A stretch of 64,000 nucleotides of DNA from Dyadobacter sp. CY345 (GCF_021502725.1 NZ_JAKFFS010000003.1:186001-250000), one strand, 5' to 3'; positions 44,448 to 54,640 are shown, counted from the stretch's first letter. Translations and numbers: made by a program. The notes: generated by a model from the sequence alone, not told the origin.

Positions 44448-45134
44448 TTGAAAAAGAAAATTTTATACGTCGAGGACGATCCGAATCTTGCCTTTGCAAC
44501 CAAGGATAATCTCGAAGCTTACGACTACGAAGTGGTACACGCCGAAGATGGCGCGAAAGCACTTGAAATTATTAACAAAGAGCATTTTGATATTTGTGTG
44601 CTCGATGTAATGCTTCCAAAAATGGATGGATTTACGCTGGCTGAAAATATCCGGAAATCAGATAAGCAGGTTCCGATCTTATTTCTGACAGCAAGATCTT
44701 TACAGGAAGACAAGATCAAAGGGCTTGAACTCGGCGCGGAAGATTATGTGACGAAACCTTTCAGTATACAGGAATTGATGCTGCGGATAGGCGTTATTTT
44801 GAGGCGAAATAACTCAGGAAAACCTGTTGCGGCACAACCAAAAATCAATTCGATCGGTAATTACAGTTTTGATTTTCAGAAACTTACTTTGTCGATAAAT
44901 GGTACTTTGCAAAACCTTACTTTCCGGGAAGCTGAGGTGCTGAAATATCTTTCTGAGCGCCCGGACCAGGTTATCCGGCGGGACGAATTACTGAAAGCCA
45001 TTTGGGGAGATGATGATTATTTTATGGGAAGAAGTCTGGATGTTTTTATTTCGAGATTACGTAAATATCTGTCCTCAGATCCCGTAATCCGCATTGATAA
45101 CGTGCACGGCGTAGGATTCAGAATGACCTATTAA
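44448..45134 (+). CDS. OmpR-family response regulator
   Basis: A 228-residue regulator. Receiver: acidic pair E9-D10-D11, phospho-acceptor D53 in CVLDVMLPKMDG, T/K in LFLTARSL and VTKPFS. The C-terminal winged helix has FREAEVLKYLSERPDQVIRR and the final RIDNVHGVGFRMTY. Start is TTG at 44448. Partner of the kinase upstream; the regulon is not visible. Confidence 0.93.
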   Translation: MKKKILYVEDDPNLAFATKDNLEAYDYEVVHAEDGAKALEIINKEHFDICVLDVMLPKMDGFTLAENIRKSDKQVPILFLTARSLQEDKIKGLELGAEDYVTKPFSIQELMLRIGVILRRNNSGKPVAAQPKINSIGNYSFDFQKLTLSINGTLQNLTFREAEVLKYLSERPDQVIRRDELLKAIWGDDDYFMGRSLDVFISRLRKYLSSDPVIRIDNVHGVGFRMTY

Positions 45135-45165
45135 CATATCCTTTTTCAAATATCTTTCATTTTTA

Positions 45166-45196
45166 TTTGCACAAAAAAAATAAGTTCCTATATTTG
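45166..45196 (+). promoter_or_regulatory. Bacteroidota-type promoter of rpmB
   Basis: TTTG (45166-45169), 19 bp spacer, TATATTTG (45189-45196), matching the TTTG/TAnnTTTG consensus of Bacteroidota sigma-A promoters. Transcription should begin near 45203, 20 nt before the rpmB ATG. Confidence 0.75.
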
Positions 45197-45223
45197 CACC
45201 CTCATTTGGAAAAATTGATCGTC

Positions 45224-45463
45224 ATGGCTAAGGTTTGTCAAATTACTGGTAAAAGAACACGCGTTGGAAATAATGTTTCTCACGCTAACAATAAAACAAA
45301 ACGTAAATTCTTCCCGAATTTACAGAAGAAACGTTTCTTCCTTCCTTCGTCAGGAGAATGGGTTACGTTGAAAGTAGCTACTTCTGCTCTTCGTACAATC
45401 AACAAGAACGGTATCGAAGCTACGATCCAAAAAGCATACGATAAAGGAACACTTACGTTCTAA
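45224..45463 (+). CDS. rpmB: 50S ribosomal protein L28
   Basis: 79 residues from the ATG at 45224: MAKVCQITGKRTRVGNNVSH, then ANNKTKRKFFPNLQKKRFFL, the L28 core. The frame continues upstream to 45167, but that part holds the promoter. rpmG (L33), often the next gene, is not here. Confidence 0.96.
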   Translation: MAKVCQITGKRTRVGNNVSHANNKTKRKFFPNLQKKRFFLPSSGEWVTLKVATSALRTINKNGIEATIQKAYDKGTLTF

Positions 45464-45482
45464 GAAATTTGCGAATTTATTG

Positions 45483-45518
45483 GAAAGGGACTTCTCTTAT
45501 TCGGGGAGTCCTTTTTTT
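45483..45518 (+). terminator. Terminator after rpmB
   Basis: Stem with G-U pairs GGGACTTCTC/GGGGAGTCC, about 25 nt after the stop, followed by seven T. Confidence 0.6.
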
Positions 45519-45605
45519 CGTCGATTCTCCAGATTTCAGGAATTGTTCGTTTAGTCTTATCAGGTAAAGAATTACAAATCCGGTAACTGTTTTGCCAGGT
45601 TGACT

Positions 45606-46106
45606 ATGCATAACCTTTCCGTATATCAGAAAGTATTTCTGCTTCTCGGCTCCAATCTTGGAGAGCGGCTGCAAATTTTGCAGTCTGCCGCAGGTATGGT
45701 TGAAGAGCGCGTCGGGACTATCCGAGCTGCCTCGTCAATCTATGAAACCGCACCCTGGGGTGTATTAGATCAGCCTGTTTTTCTTAATCAGATACTGGAA
45801 GTTCAAACAGAACTGATGCCTGAGGAAGTGCTCAGGATTATTCTGGAAATTGAGCATGAACTTGGACGCATCCGTTATGAACGATGGGGCGCCCGGGTGA
45901 TTGATATTGATATACTTTATTTTAACGATCTGGTACAGGATAGCGCGCGCCTTACCCTACCACATCCCCGCCTCCATGAGCGCAGGTTTACGCTCATTCC
46001 TCTTACTGAAATCGCTCCTGATTTTCTTCATCCTCTTTTGCAAAAAACTTCCCTGGAACTGCTGGCCGATTGCGACGATCCGGGTGCTGTTATAAAAATT
46101 TCATAA
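45606..46106 (+). CDS. folK: 2-amino-4-hydroxy-6-hydroxymethyldihydropteridine diphosphokinase
   Basis: 166 residues from the ATG at 45606; a TTG two codons earlier is in frame. FolK adds diphosphate to the pterin in folate synthesis. Motifs: FLLLGSNLGERLQILQ, ASSIYETAPWGVLDQPVFLN, HELGRIRYERWGARVIDIDI and LTLPHPRLHERRFTLIPL. Other fol genes are not in the window. Confidence 0.94.
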   Translation: MHNLSVYQKVFLLLGSNLGERLQILQSAAGMVEERVGTIRAASSIYETAPWGVLDQPVFLNQILEVQTELMPEEVLRIILEIEHELGRIRYERWGARVIDIDILYFNDLVQDSARLTLPHPRLHERRFTLIPLTEIAPDFLHPLLQKTSLELLADCDDPGAVIKIS

Positions 46107-46370
46107 AAAAGTACTACTTCGCATTCTACACTGCAAATAGAATAATATTCCATTCACTCTCCATTTTACGCAGTTTATCATTTTTTAATATTATTCTCAA
46201 CTGATTATCACTTGTTTTGCATAACAATTGAAGTGTGGCTTAAATTTATTTTTTAAAATAAATGGGGGTGAACGCAGAATCGGTTGTCATCGGGATGGGA
46301 AAAGTTCAATTTTATGGAACCGGTTGTAAACTTGCTTGACCTGCCTTTAATTATATACCAAAATGTTAGC

Positions 46371-48770
46371 ATGAAAATTAAACTACACAAAAAATGGATT
46401 GTGCTGTTACTGTTTGTAATCAGTTTGCCAGCAGCTGCGCAGAATAAACATACTGTAAGCGGGTATGTAAAAGATCTTGCAAACGGAGAAGGGCTGATCG
46501 GCGTTTCCGTGTATGTGAAGGAAGTTGAAACCGGCGTTGTGACAAATCCGTATGGATTTTACTCGCTTACACTTCCTAACGGCACTTATAATGTCGTTTT
46601 CTCCTACATCGGTTATCAGAAAATTTCCAAAACGGTTGATTTGAATACAGATCAGCGCGTCGACATTGAGATGTCGGATGAAAGTGAAAATTTGAAAGAG
46701 GTAACGATTTCAACGAAAAAAGAAGACGACAATGTTCGGAGCATTGAAATGTCGGTGAATAAGGTGGAAATGAAAACCATCAGAAAAATGCCGGCACTTT
46801 TGGGAGAAGTCGATTTGATCAGAAGTATTCAGTTACTACCTGGTGTTACAACGGTTGGTGAAGGAGCTTCCGGATTTAACGTTCGTGGCGGTGATATTTC
46901 CCAAAACCTGGTTTTGCTTGATGAGGCTCCGGTTTACAACTCCTCTCACCTTTTTGGATTTTTCTCCGTGTTTAATCCTGATGTTGTAAAAGATGTAAAA
47001 CTGATCAAAGGCGGTATTCCTGCGCAATATGGCGGCCGTATTTCTTCAATTCTTGATGTAAGGATGAAAGAAGGAAATGCGAAGAAACGTGAAATTAACG
47101 GTGGTATCGGTTCGATATTTTCACGACTCACTTATGAACAGCCTTTCGCTGCCGGAAAAGGGTCATTTATTGTAGCAGGTCGCCGTTCTTATATTGATAT
47201 TCTTGCAAAACCTTTCCTGAATGATGATTTAAAGGATTCCAAATTTAATTTTTATGACCTGACGGCAAAAGTGAATTACCGTTTGGGAAATAAGGATACA
47301 TTTTTTGCCTCCGGTTATTTTGGTAAAGATGTTTTTGGTGGCGGAGATTTTGGTTTTGGTTGGGGAAACGCCACTGCCACAGCTCGCTGGAATCACATTT
47401 TTTCAAATAAATTGTTCATGAACCTGACAGGTTATTACAGCAACTATGATTATAATCTTGGTCAGAATGAAAATGATGACCAGGCAAAAGATCGTTTTGT
47501 CTGGAAATCCAAGATCATCAGCAAAAGTGTAAAACCTGACTTTACGTACTACATCACACCTAACAACCAGCTGACTTTCGGAGGGCAGTATATCAATTAT
47601 GATTCCCGTCCAGGAAAAGCTACGGCTGTTTCAGAGGGTGAAGGACTTAATCTGGATCTGCCGTCGCGTCATGCGGATGAATCAGCTTTATACATTGCTA
47701 ATGAGCAAAAACTAACAGACAGGATTTCCTTACAATATGGTATCCGTTATTCGTACTACCGCAGCCTGGGGCCGGGAACTGAATATTTATATGGAGATAC
47801 CACGGCGGGAATAAGAAAACAGCCGATTTTTCCAGGAACAGAATATGGCAAGGGTGATGTGATCAAAACATATGGAAATTGGGAGCCTCGTTTTGCAGTC
47901 AATGTGGGTATTACTTCAACCGCCTCTTTGAAATTGAGCTATAACCGTATGTCGCAATATCTTCACCTGTTGTCTAACACAGCCGCAAGTTCTCCTTTGG
48001 ATGTTTGGACGCTGAGCTCTTCAAATATAAAACCTGAGCTTGCTGACCAGGTTGCGGCGGGATGGTTCCAAAATTTTAAGGATAATATGTTCGAAGCTTC
48101 CGTGGAGGTTTATTACAAAAAACTGCACAACCAGATTGACTATGTAACTGGATCAGATTTGCTGCTTAATCAATTTGTTGAAGGTGATTTATTAACGGGT
48201 AAAGGCCGTGCCTACGGAGCTGAATTTTATTTAAAGAAAAACAAAGGCCGTTTAACGGGATGGATTAGTTACACGTTATCAAAGACCGAAAGACAGGTTA
48301 TGAGTATCAACAACGATAACTGGTTTCCGGCACGTTTTGATAAGCCTCATAATTTCACTTCGGTGGCAATTTATGAGTTGAATAAGCGATTGACCTTGTC
48401 ATCGAACTTTACAATTACATCCGGAACGCCGGCAACTTTTCCTACAAACGGATATTCATGGGGTGGATTTTCTTTGGGTAACAATTACAATAATTCAAGA
48501 AACAATAACCGTATCCCTGCTTACCACAGACTGGATCTGGCGGCGACGCTCAAAGCCCGTAAGAAATTATTTGGTATTGGAGAAGGTGAATGGGTTTTTT
48601 CAATCTATAATGTCTACAATCGTCGGAATGCTTTCTCGGTATATACACGCCAGAATGACGATAAGCCAAGCATTAGTGACAGAGCTCAAAATATGTTAAG
48701 AACAGAAGCTGTTCGCTATTCTGTGATTGGAAGCCTGATTCCTTCTGTGACCTATAACTTTAAGTTTTAA
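46371..48770 (+). CDS. TonB-dependent receptor with carboxypeptidase-like N-terminal domain
   Basis: About 799 residues from the ATG at 46371, where a clear signal peptide begins (MKIKLHKKWIVLLLFVISLP). Residues 25-105 form a CarboxypepD_reg-like beta domain (HTVSGYVKDLANGEGLIGVS). The plug follows (IRSIQLLPGVTTVGEGASGF, NVRGGDISQNLVLLDEAPVY), then the beta-barrel to the end. An outer-membrane importer powered by TonB; the ligand is unknown. A DUF4249 lipoprotein gene starts 6 nt after it, a standard Bacteroidota pair unlike the SusCD pairing. Confidence 0.9.
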   Translation: MKIKLHKKWIVLLLFVISLPAAAQNKHTVSGYVKDLANGEGLIGVSVYVKEVETGVVTNPYGFYSLTLPNGTYNVVFSYIGYQKISKTVDLNTDQRVDIEMSDESENLKEVTISTKKEDDNVRSIEMSVNKVEMKTIRKMPALLGEVDLIRSIQLLPGVTTVGEGASGFNVRGGDISQNLVLLDEAPVYNSSHLFGFFSVFNPDVVKDVKLIKGGIPAQYGGRISSILDVRMKEGNAKKREINGGIGSIFSRLTYEQPFAAGKGSFIVAGRRSYIDILAKPFLNDDLKDSKFNFYDLTAKVNYRLGNKDTFFASGYFGKDVFGGGDFGFGWGNATATARWNHIFSNKLFMNLTGYYSNYDYNLGQNENDDQAKDRFVWKSKIISKSVKPDFTYYITPNNQLTFGGQYINYDSRPGKATAVSEGEGLNLDLPSRHADESALYIANEQKLTDRISLQYGIRYSYYRSLGPGTEYLYGDTTAGIRKQPIFPGTEYGKGDVIKTYGNWEPRFAVNVGITSTASLKLSYNRMSQYLHLLSNTAASSPLDVWTLSSSNIKPELADQVAAGWFQNFKDNMFEASVEVYYKKLHNQIDYVTGSDLLLNQFVEGDLLTGKGRAYGAEFYLKKNKGRLTGWISYTLSKTERQVMSINNDNWFPARFDKPHNFTSVAIYELNKRLTLSSNFTITSGTPATFPTNGYSWGGFSLGNNYNNSRNNNRIPAYHRLDLAATLKARKKLFGIGEGEWVFSIYNVYNRRNAFSVYTRQNDDKPSISDRAQNMLRTEAVRYSVIGSLIPSVTYNFKF

Positions 48771-48776
48771 TCAGCC

Positions 48777-49706
48777 ATGAAAAAATATAAATTCTTAACA
48801 ACCAATATCTTCAAATCTTTAATGTTGATGCTTACGATCGCAGGATTGTCGGGCTGTGAAGATGTTATTGATCTGCAAACGGAAGCCGGTCCGACTCAAT
48901 TGGTCGTAGATGGCTGGATAACTAATCAGCCAGGAACGCAAACCATTACCCTGACATGGTCGTCGGCTTATTTTGACAAGGACCCTATTAAGCCGGTTTT
49001 GGGTGCAAAAGTTACAGTGACGGATAATCTTGGGAAAGTATACGAATTCAAAGACAGCACCGGGACCGGAAAATATACCTGGGGCAAATTAATTTCAGAT
49101 ACTTTGGGACATGTTGGCGGTAAGTACACGCTCAAAATTGAACACGAACAAGAAGTTTACACCGCGAAAAACGAGATTAAAAGAGTGCCGAAAGTTGATT
49201 CTTTGGTTTATACAAATGAAACACTTCCATTTACGCCGGAAGACGGGCAAAAAACGGGTTACATAGCTGAATTCTATGCACGGGATTTTGTTGGGACGGG
49301 CGATACCTACTGGATTAAAGAAGTACTGAACGGAAAAACAAATGTTGATAAAGCGGAGAAGATATCTATTGCTTATGATGCAGCTTTTGGTGCAGGTGCT
49401 CCTTCCGATGGTTTGATTTTTATTCAGCCGCTGAGAACATCCATAACTTATGATTCCTTGTATCAGGCTGGCAGCCACGTGGGTGTCGAGTTGCATAGCA
49501 TTACCAATGAAGCATTTTACTTTTTGCAGCAAATAGTAGAGCAAAGTGCAAACGGAGGCCTATTTGCCACGCCGATCGCCAACATCAAATCGAATGTAGT
49601 AAACGCAGATCCGAATGGAAGGAAAGCACTTGGGTATTTCGGCGCTTCGGCCGTGAGCAGAATGGAAACTGTTATTGATCCAAAAAAAGCACGCCCGGAA
49701 GATTGA
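48777..49706 (+). CDS. DUF4249 lipoprotein
   Basis: A 309-residue lipoprotein with lipobox LSGC and the DUF4249 start EDVIDLQTEAGPTQLVVDGW, ITNQPGTQTITLTWS. Probably a surface-exposed lid or partner for the receptor upstream, by analogy with SusD-like proteins. The two genes are in one operon with a 6-nt gap. Confidence 0.85.
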   Translation: MKKYKFLTTNIFKSLMLMLTIAGLSGCEDVIDLQTEAGPTQLVVDGWITNQPGTQTITLTWSSAYFDKDPIKPVLGAKVTVTDNLGKVYEFKDSTGTGKYTWGKLISDTLGHVGGKYTLKIEHEQEVYTAKNEIKRVPKVDSLVYTNETLPFTPEDGQKTGYIAEFYARDFVGTGDTYWIKEVLNGKTNVDKAEKISIAYDAAFGAGAPSDGLIFIQPLRTSITYDSLYQAGSHVGVELHSITNEAFYFLQQIVEQSANGGLFATPIANIKSNVVNADPNGRKALGYFGASAVSRMETVIDPKKARPED

Positions 49707-49759
49707 TCCGTTGAATGATCTTTAATATATTCAAACGATTTTGTAAGCCTTCTTTTTAA

Positions 49760-49786
49760 AGCCGTCAGAGATTATTTCTGGCGGTT
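49760..49786 (+). terminator. Terminator after the receptor operon
   Basis: Stem GCCGTCAGA/TCTGGCGGT (one G-U pair) followed by TTTTTATTTTT, about 55 nt after the DUF4249 stop. Confidence 0.6.
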
Positions 49787-49871
49787 TTTATTTTTATAAA
49801 AACGTCGTCAGTGATTCCTGTGCTTGATTATGCGTTCTTTTTGTATCTTGGAAACTCAATAAATCTGACTG

Positions 49872-50990
49872 ATGAAAAATTCACTCCTTGCTCTTCTGCT
49901 CTTAACCACAATTCACGCCAATGCGCAAAAGCGTCCGCGCGATCTTGGAATTAAAATCGGTGTTTTGCCAACCGGGACTTTTAATGCTATTACGGATGTC
50001 GCCGGTGTGAAGGTTGGTCAGGTGACTTTGATCAATGGAAAAGATGTGAGGACCGGTGTTACAGCGATTTTGCCCCGGGAAGGAAATCTTTTTCAACAGA
50101 AAGTCCCGGCGGCGATTTATATCGGAAACGGTTTCGGGAAACTTGCTGGTTATTCTCAGGTTGAGGAGTTAGGGACGATGGAAACACCCATAATTTTAAC
50201 AAATACATTAAGTGTTCCCACAGCCGCCGATGCTTTAATCGACTGGACGATTAATCAAAAAGGAAATGAAAATGTTCGTTCGGTAAACCCTGTGGTCGGA
50301 GAAACGAATGATGGTTTTTTGAATGATATACGCGGAAGACATGTTAAAAAGGAACATGTGTTACAGGCTTTGTCAAACGCGCAAACCGGAAAGGTGGAAG
50401 AGGGAAATGTTGGTGCCGGAACCGGAACGGTTTGTTTCAATTTTAAAGGAGGTATCGGAACATCTTCCAGGAAATTGCCTGAAAAACTTGGTGGATATAC
50501 CGTTGGGGTTTTAACACAGACCAATTTTGGCGGTGTCTTAAAAGTCAATGGAGTTCCGGTTGGCGAAGAACTTGGAAAATATGCTTTCAAGGAATCGCTT
50601 GACAAATCTTCGGATGGATCTTGTATGATGATCATCGCGACGGATGCGCCATTAGATGCGAGGAATTTGAAACGATTGGCGAAACGTGCAATCATGGGTA
50701 TGGCAGAAACCGGCGGCATCGCTTCCAATGGCAGTGGCGATTATGTTATAGCCTTTTCAACGGCCTACCAAATTCCGCATGAAACAAAAGAAGGAACTTC
50801 GAATGTCAGGCTTTTGCATAACGATTATATCTCTCCACTTTTCATGGCGACAATCGAGGCGACTAACGAGGCGATAATTAATTCTCTGTTTATGGCAAAA
50901 ACTTCTGATGGTACGCAAGGTCATGCCGTTGAAGAATTACCGAAAGAAAAAGTCCTGGAAATCATGCGAAAATATGGCAGATTGAAGTAA
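49872..50990 (+). CDS. P1 family peptidase (DmpA-like aminopeptidase), secreted
   Basis: A 372-residue self-processing N-terminal nucleophile peptidase. Signal peptide ends at ANAQ (residue 19). Motifs: GVKVGQVTLINGKDVRTGVT, GNVGAGTGTVCFNFKGGIGT, and the cleavage site G249-S250 in SDGSCMMIIATDAPL, where the serine becomes the nucleophile; AIMGMAETGGIASNGSGDYV follows. It may degrade D-amino acid or beta-peptides in the periplasm. Single gene. Confidence 0.87.
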   Translation: MKNSLLALLLLTTIHANAQKRPRDLGIKIGVLPTGTFNAITDVAGVKVGQVTLINGKDVRTGVTAILPREGNLFQQKVPAAIYIGNGFGKLAGYSQVEELGTMETPIILTNTLSVPTAADALIDWTINQKGNENVRSVNPVVGETNDGFLNDIRGRHVKKEHVLQALSNAQTGKVEEGNVGAGTGTVCFNFKGGIGTSSRKLPEKLGGYTVGVLTQTNFGGVLKVNGVPVGEELGKYAFKESLDKSSDGSCMMIIATDAPLDARNLKRLAKRAIMGMAETGGIASNGSGDYVIAFSTAYQIPHETKEGTSNVRLLHNDYISPLFMATIEATNEAIINSLFMAKTSDGTQGHAVEELPKEKVLEIMRKYGRLK

Positions 50991-51097
50991 AACCTGCTTA
51001 TCCTTCTCGTTATTTTCTATTTGTCAAAATCTTAATTCAGATAATTATGACAAACCACTTGCGATTGTAATATTTTGGTTTAAAATTTGCGGTTTAA

Positions 51098-51502
51098 TTG
51101 AAGACCCGAATCGTGAAGACAAAAAAAGTTATTAACCAGACAATTAGCTTACTGCTAGCCACCATGCTTCTGATGGTAGCCGGAGCTAAGTCATGGACTA
51201 ATAGCAGTGATACGGTTCAGCAGTTTTCAAAAAGTGTCAAGGCGATAAAAGGCGTTTCTAATGATGTAGCGACTGGCACACCTGACGAAAACCAGGCAAC
51301 CGTAAGTGCGCTTGCACTGGATGCGGTTATTACGCCTGCGATATCATTTGATTTCTCTCATTATTTTTATTTTGCTCCGCAACCCGTTTGGCAATTTATT
51401 GAAAGCCAGCAGATTGTTGAAACATCTGTCCGGGAATCGTATTTCCTGTTCTCCTGTTTCAGCAGGGTTTTTGCCAGATATATAGTCACCAACGCCCCGT
51501 GA
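51098..51502 (+). CDS. Small exported protein ending in VTNAP, unknown function
   Basis: A 134-residue protein from TTG 51098, or 129 from GTG 51113. It has a hydrophobic signal-like helix (TISLLLATMLLMVAGAKSW). The mature part is unremarkable until the C-terminal SYFLFSCFSRVFARYIVTNAP, a tail that recalls small Bacteroidota exported proteins ending in NAP. It precedes secDF by 148 nt on the same strand. A minus-strand frame over 51344-51616 is taken as its shadow. Confidence 0.55.
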   Translation: MKTRIVKTKKVINQTISLLLATMLLMVAGAKSWTNSSDTVQQFSKSVKAIKGVSNDVATGTPDENQATVSALALDAVITPAISFDFSHYFYFAPQPVWQFIESQQIVETSVRESYFLFSCFSRVFARYIVTNAP

Positions 51503-51650
51503 CAATACTTCGTTGATCATGTAGATTGAAGTTAATATGCCGCAAACGTATGCGACTAATACTTTTTCATCCTCAGGTCTATAATTTTTTGCATTGGACA
51601 ACCCGTCCGGAATCATATCTATTTGAAAATTTCACAATTTTTACAAAACA

Positions 51651-54626
51651 ATGACTAACAAGAATGGAATAATTGGGCTAACCGTTGTGTTGGTTCTTAT
51701 TTGCGCCTATTACCTTTCTTTTACGTTCGTTTCCCGCAGCATTAAAGGAAAGGCTGAGACCTTTGCAACGGATGCATCGGGCAAAGTGGACGACAAGAAA
51801 AAGCAGCGTTACATTGATTCACTTTGGCGTGAGGAGGTATACCTGGGCCAGACTTTGCAGGAAGTTACAGAACGTGAGCTCAGCCTTGGTCTTGATCTTC
51901 AAGGTGGTATGCACGTGGTTTTGGAAGTTTCTCCTGCTGAAATTTTAAAAGGAATGGCTGGCGGAAATGCGCGTAGTGCTGCATTCCAAAAAGCTTTGGC
52001 AGCTGCACAGGCAGATAAAAAAGCGGATAACAATGCCTTCGTTAAGATTTTCGTTTCTGCATTTAAAGACGCTGCACCAAATACAAGTCTTGCAAGCGTA
52101 TTTGCTACAAGTGCAAACCGTACAAAAATCAATAGCAATTCTTCTGATGGCGATGTAGTTAAAATGCTGAATACCGAAATCGACGGTGCGATTGACAGAG
52201 CATTCCAGATCACTCAGGCTCGTATAGATAAATTTGGTGTAACTAACCCGAACATTCAGCGTTTGCCAGGTACAAACCGCGTTTTGGTTGAACTTCCTGG
52301 TGTTGACAACCCGGAACGTGTTCGTCGTCTTTTGTCCGGGGCTGCGAAATTGGAATTTGCTCAGGTATATCTTACAAATGAACTGGCTCCTGCAATTGAC
52401 CAGTTGGGAAGCTACCTGGCTCGTGAAGATGCCAGAGTTAAATCTGCTGGAAAACCTGCATCTGCTGCTGCATCAACGGATACAACATCAAAATCAGGTC
52501 TTAGCGGACTTGCTGCCCAGCTTGAACAGAAAGGAGATTCTTCTAAAACAGATTCATCTGCTATTGCTGCGCAAAGCGCTGCTCTGACAAGTCTTTTTGT
52601 ACCAATGCCGCAAGGTTTAGGGGTATATTTGAAAGATACTGCGCGTGCAAGTGAAATTCTTTCTCGTCCGGAAGTTCGTTCTATGTTCCCTGCTGACCTT
52701 GTGTTTATGTGGGATCGTAAAGGAACTGCTGGTACAAACAATCAATTGATCCTGCCATTGTATTTTATCAAAAAACAAAATGGTCAGGCAGCTATGGAAG
52801 GTGACGTGATCGTTGATGCAACGCATGACTATGATGATCGTGGCCGTCCGGAAGTAACCATGCGTATGAATGGTGAAGGTGCTCGTAAATGGCGTACATT
52901 GACAGCCAACAGCATTGGCCGTCCGGTTGCTATTATTATCGATAATCTTGTTTATACTGCGCCAACGGTACAGGGTGAAATCCCAAATGGTAATTCAAGC
53001 ATCACTGGTAACTTCACAGTTGAAGAAACAAAAGATATGTCAAATGTGCTTAAAGCGGGTAAGTTACCAGCTCCTACGCACATTGTTGAAGAAGCAATTG
53101 TTGGTTCTACGTTAGGTTCAGAAGCGATCACTGCGGGTGTTTTGTCGTCAGTAATTGGTCTTGTCGTGATCCTTGTGTTCATGGTAGCTTATTATAGCGG
53201 CGCAGGTTTTGTAGCTGATTTGACGTTACTTTTAAACCTTTTCCTTCTTTTGGGAATAATGGCTTCGCTTGGAGCGGTTCTTACGCTTTCAGGTATTGCC
53301 GGTATCGTATTGACAATTGGTATGGCCGTAGATGCTAACGTACTGATTTATGAGGGGATCAAGATTGAGATTGCAGATGGAAAGCCGTTCAAACTAGCGG
53401 TTCAGGATGGTTTCAAACATTCTATGACAGCCATCATTGACTCGAACGTAACGACACTTTTAACTGGTATCATCCTTTATACATTCGGTTCAGGACTTGT
53501 TCTTGGTTTTGCAACTACGCTTGTAATCGGTTTGCTTACTTCTTTATTTACTGCAATATTTATTACAAGATTGTTCCTTGAATATCAGATCAGTCATGGT
53601 AAGGTTTATAAATTCTATTCAGGATTGAGTAAAAACTGGTTCAAGGATAATAATTTCGACTTCGTTTCCCAACGCCGCCGTTTCTATATCATTTCCTCGG
53701 CCATTATGGTTATTGGCGTTGGTTCTTTCATCTTCAAAGGGTTTGGTTTAGGTATCGATTTTAAAGGTGGACGTTCTTATGTTGTTCGTTTTGATAAAAA
53801 TGTTGAGACTGACGAAGTACGTGAAGTAATGGGAAAAGAACTTGATGGATCGCCGGAAGTAAAAACTTTTGGTGGATTTGATCAGGTAAAAATTACGACG
53901 GATTATCTGATTGAAGACACTGCGCCTGATGCTGATCAGAAAGCAGAAGCGAAAATCATCGAAGGTATTTCCAAAGTGAAGGGCAATAGTGGAAAAATCG
54001 TTAGTTCAAATAAGGTAGGCCCTACGATTGCCTATGACACAATGATCAATGCGTTGTATGCGATTCTTTTGGCTTTGGCAGCCAACTTTGTTTACATCTT
54101 CCTGCGATTCAAACGACTTGCATTTAGTTATGGAGCAGTTGTGTCTCTTGCTCATGATGTGATTATCCTGCTTGCAGTTTATTCATTGTTCAACGGATGG
54201 TTGCCATTCTCATTGGATATTGATCAGGCATTTATCGGAGCTATCCTGACCATGATCGGTTATTCTATGAATGACACGGTTGTAATTTATGACAGAATCC
54301 GTGATTATCTGAAAGACGATAAGGCAACGACTGAAACCTTGCCAACGATTATCAACAACGCCTTGAACAGTACTTTAAGCCGTACAGCAGTTACGGGTAT
54401 CTCTGTAATGCTTGTATTGATCGTATTGATGGTATTTGGTGGTGAAGTAATTCGTGGATTTACATTTTGTATGTTACTTGGTGTAATTGTAGGTACATAT
54501 TCTTCCCTATTCGTTGCTGCACCGATCGTTGTAGATATTTTACAACGTGAAAAAATCAAAAACGCTTCTTTGGTAACAGTGGACACTGCAGCCGCAGCTG
54601 CTAATGCGAAAGGCGTTAAAGCATAA
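51651..54626 (+). CDS. secDF: Protein translocase subunit SecDF (fusion)
   Basis: A 991-residue fusion of SecD and SecF, which use the proton gradient to pull proteins out on the periplasmic side. SecD part: LSLGLDLQGGMHVVLEV near residue 80, large periplasmic P1 domain, GIVLTIGMAVDANVLIYEGI. SecF part from about residue 675: GFGLGIDFKGGRSYVVRF and MIGYSMNDTVVIYDRI. Twelve membrane helices are expected. An insertion at about residues 262-310 is rich in Ala, Ser, Thr and Lys (low complexity) and looks like a flexible linker in P1. Confidence 0.95.
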   Translation: MTNKNGIIGLTVVLVLICAYYLSFTFVSRSIKGKAETFATDASGKVDDKKKQRYIDSLWREEVYLGQTLQEVTERELSLGLDLQGGMHVVLEVSPAEILKGMAGGNARSAAFQKALAAAQADKKADNNAFVKIFVSAFKDAAPNTSLASVFATSANRTKINSNSSDGDVVKMLNTEIDGAIDRAFQITQARIDKFGVTNPNIQRLPGTNRVLVELPGVDNPERVRRLLSGAAKLEFAQVYLTNELAPAIDQLGSYLAREDARVKSAGKPASAAASTDTTSKSGLSGLAAQLEQKGDSSKTDSSAIAAQSAALTSLFVPMPQGLGVYLKDTARASEILSRPEVRSMFPADLVFMWDRKGTAGTNNQLILPLYFIKKQNGQAAMEGDVIVDATHDYDDRGRPEVTMRMNGEGARKWRTLTANSIGRPVAIIIDNLVYTAPTVQGEIPNGNSSITGNFTVEETKDMSNVLKAGKLPAPTHIVEEAIVGSTLGSEAITAGVLSSVIGLVVILVFMVAYYSGAGFVADLTLLLNLFLLLGIMASLGAVLTLSGIAGIVLTIGMAVDANVLIYEGIKIEIADGKPFKLAVQDGFKHSMTAIIDSNVTTLLTGIILYTFGSGLVLGFATTLVIGLLTSLFTAIFITRLFLEYQISHGKVYKFYSGLSKNWFKDNNFDFVSQRRRFYIISSAIMVIGVGSFIFKGFGLGIDFKGGRSYVVRFDKNVETDEVREVMGKELDGSPEVKTFGGFDQVKITTDYLIEDTAPDADQKAEAKIIEGISKVKGNSGKIVSSNKVGPTIAYDTMINALYAILLALAANFVYIFLRFKRLAFSYGAVVSLAHDVIILLAVYSLFNGWLPFSLDIDQAFIGAILTMIGYSMNDTVVIYDRIRDYLKDDKATTETLPTIINNALNSTLSRTAVTGISVMLVLIVLMVFGGEVIRGFTFCMLLGVIVGTYSSLFVAAPIVVDILQREKIKNASLVTVDTAAAAANAKGVKA

Positions 54627-54640
54627 GTGATTTAGATAAT

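Noticed and set aside
51344-51616. 90-codon minus-strand frame opposite the small exported protein
   Set aside because: It overlaps the plus-strand gene that has a signal peptide and recognisable tail; the minus frame has no family feature.
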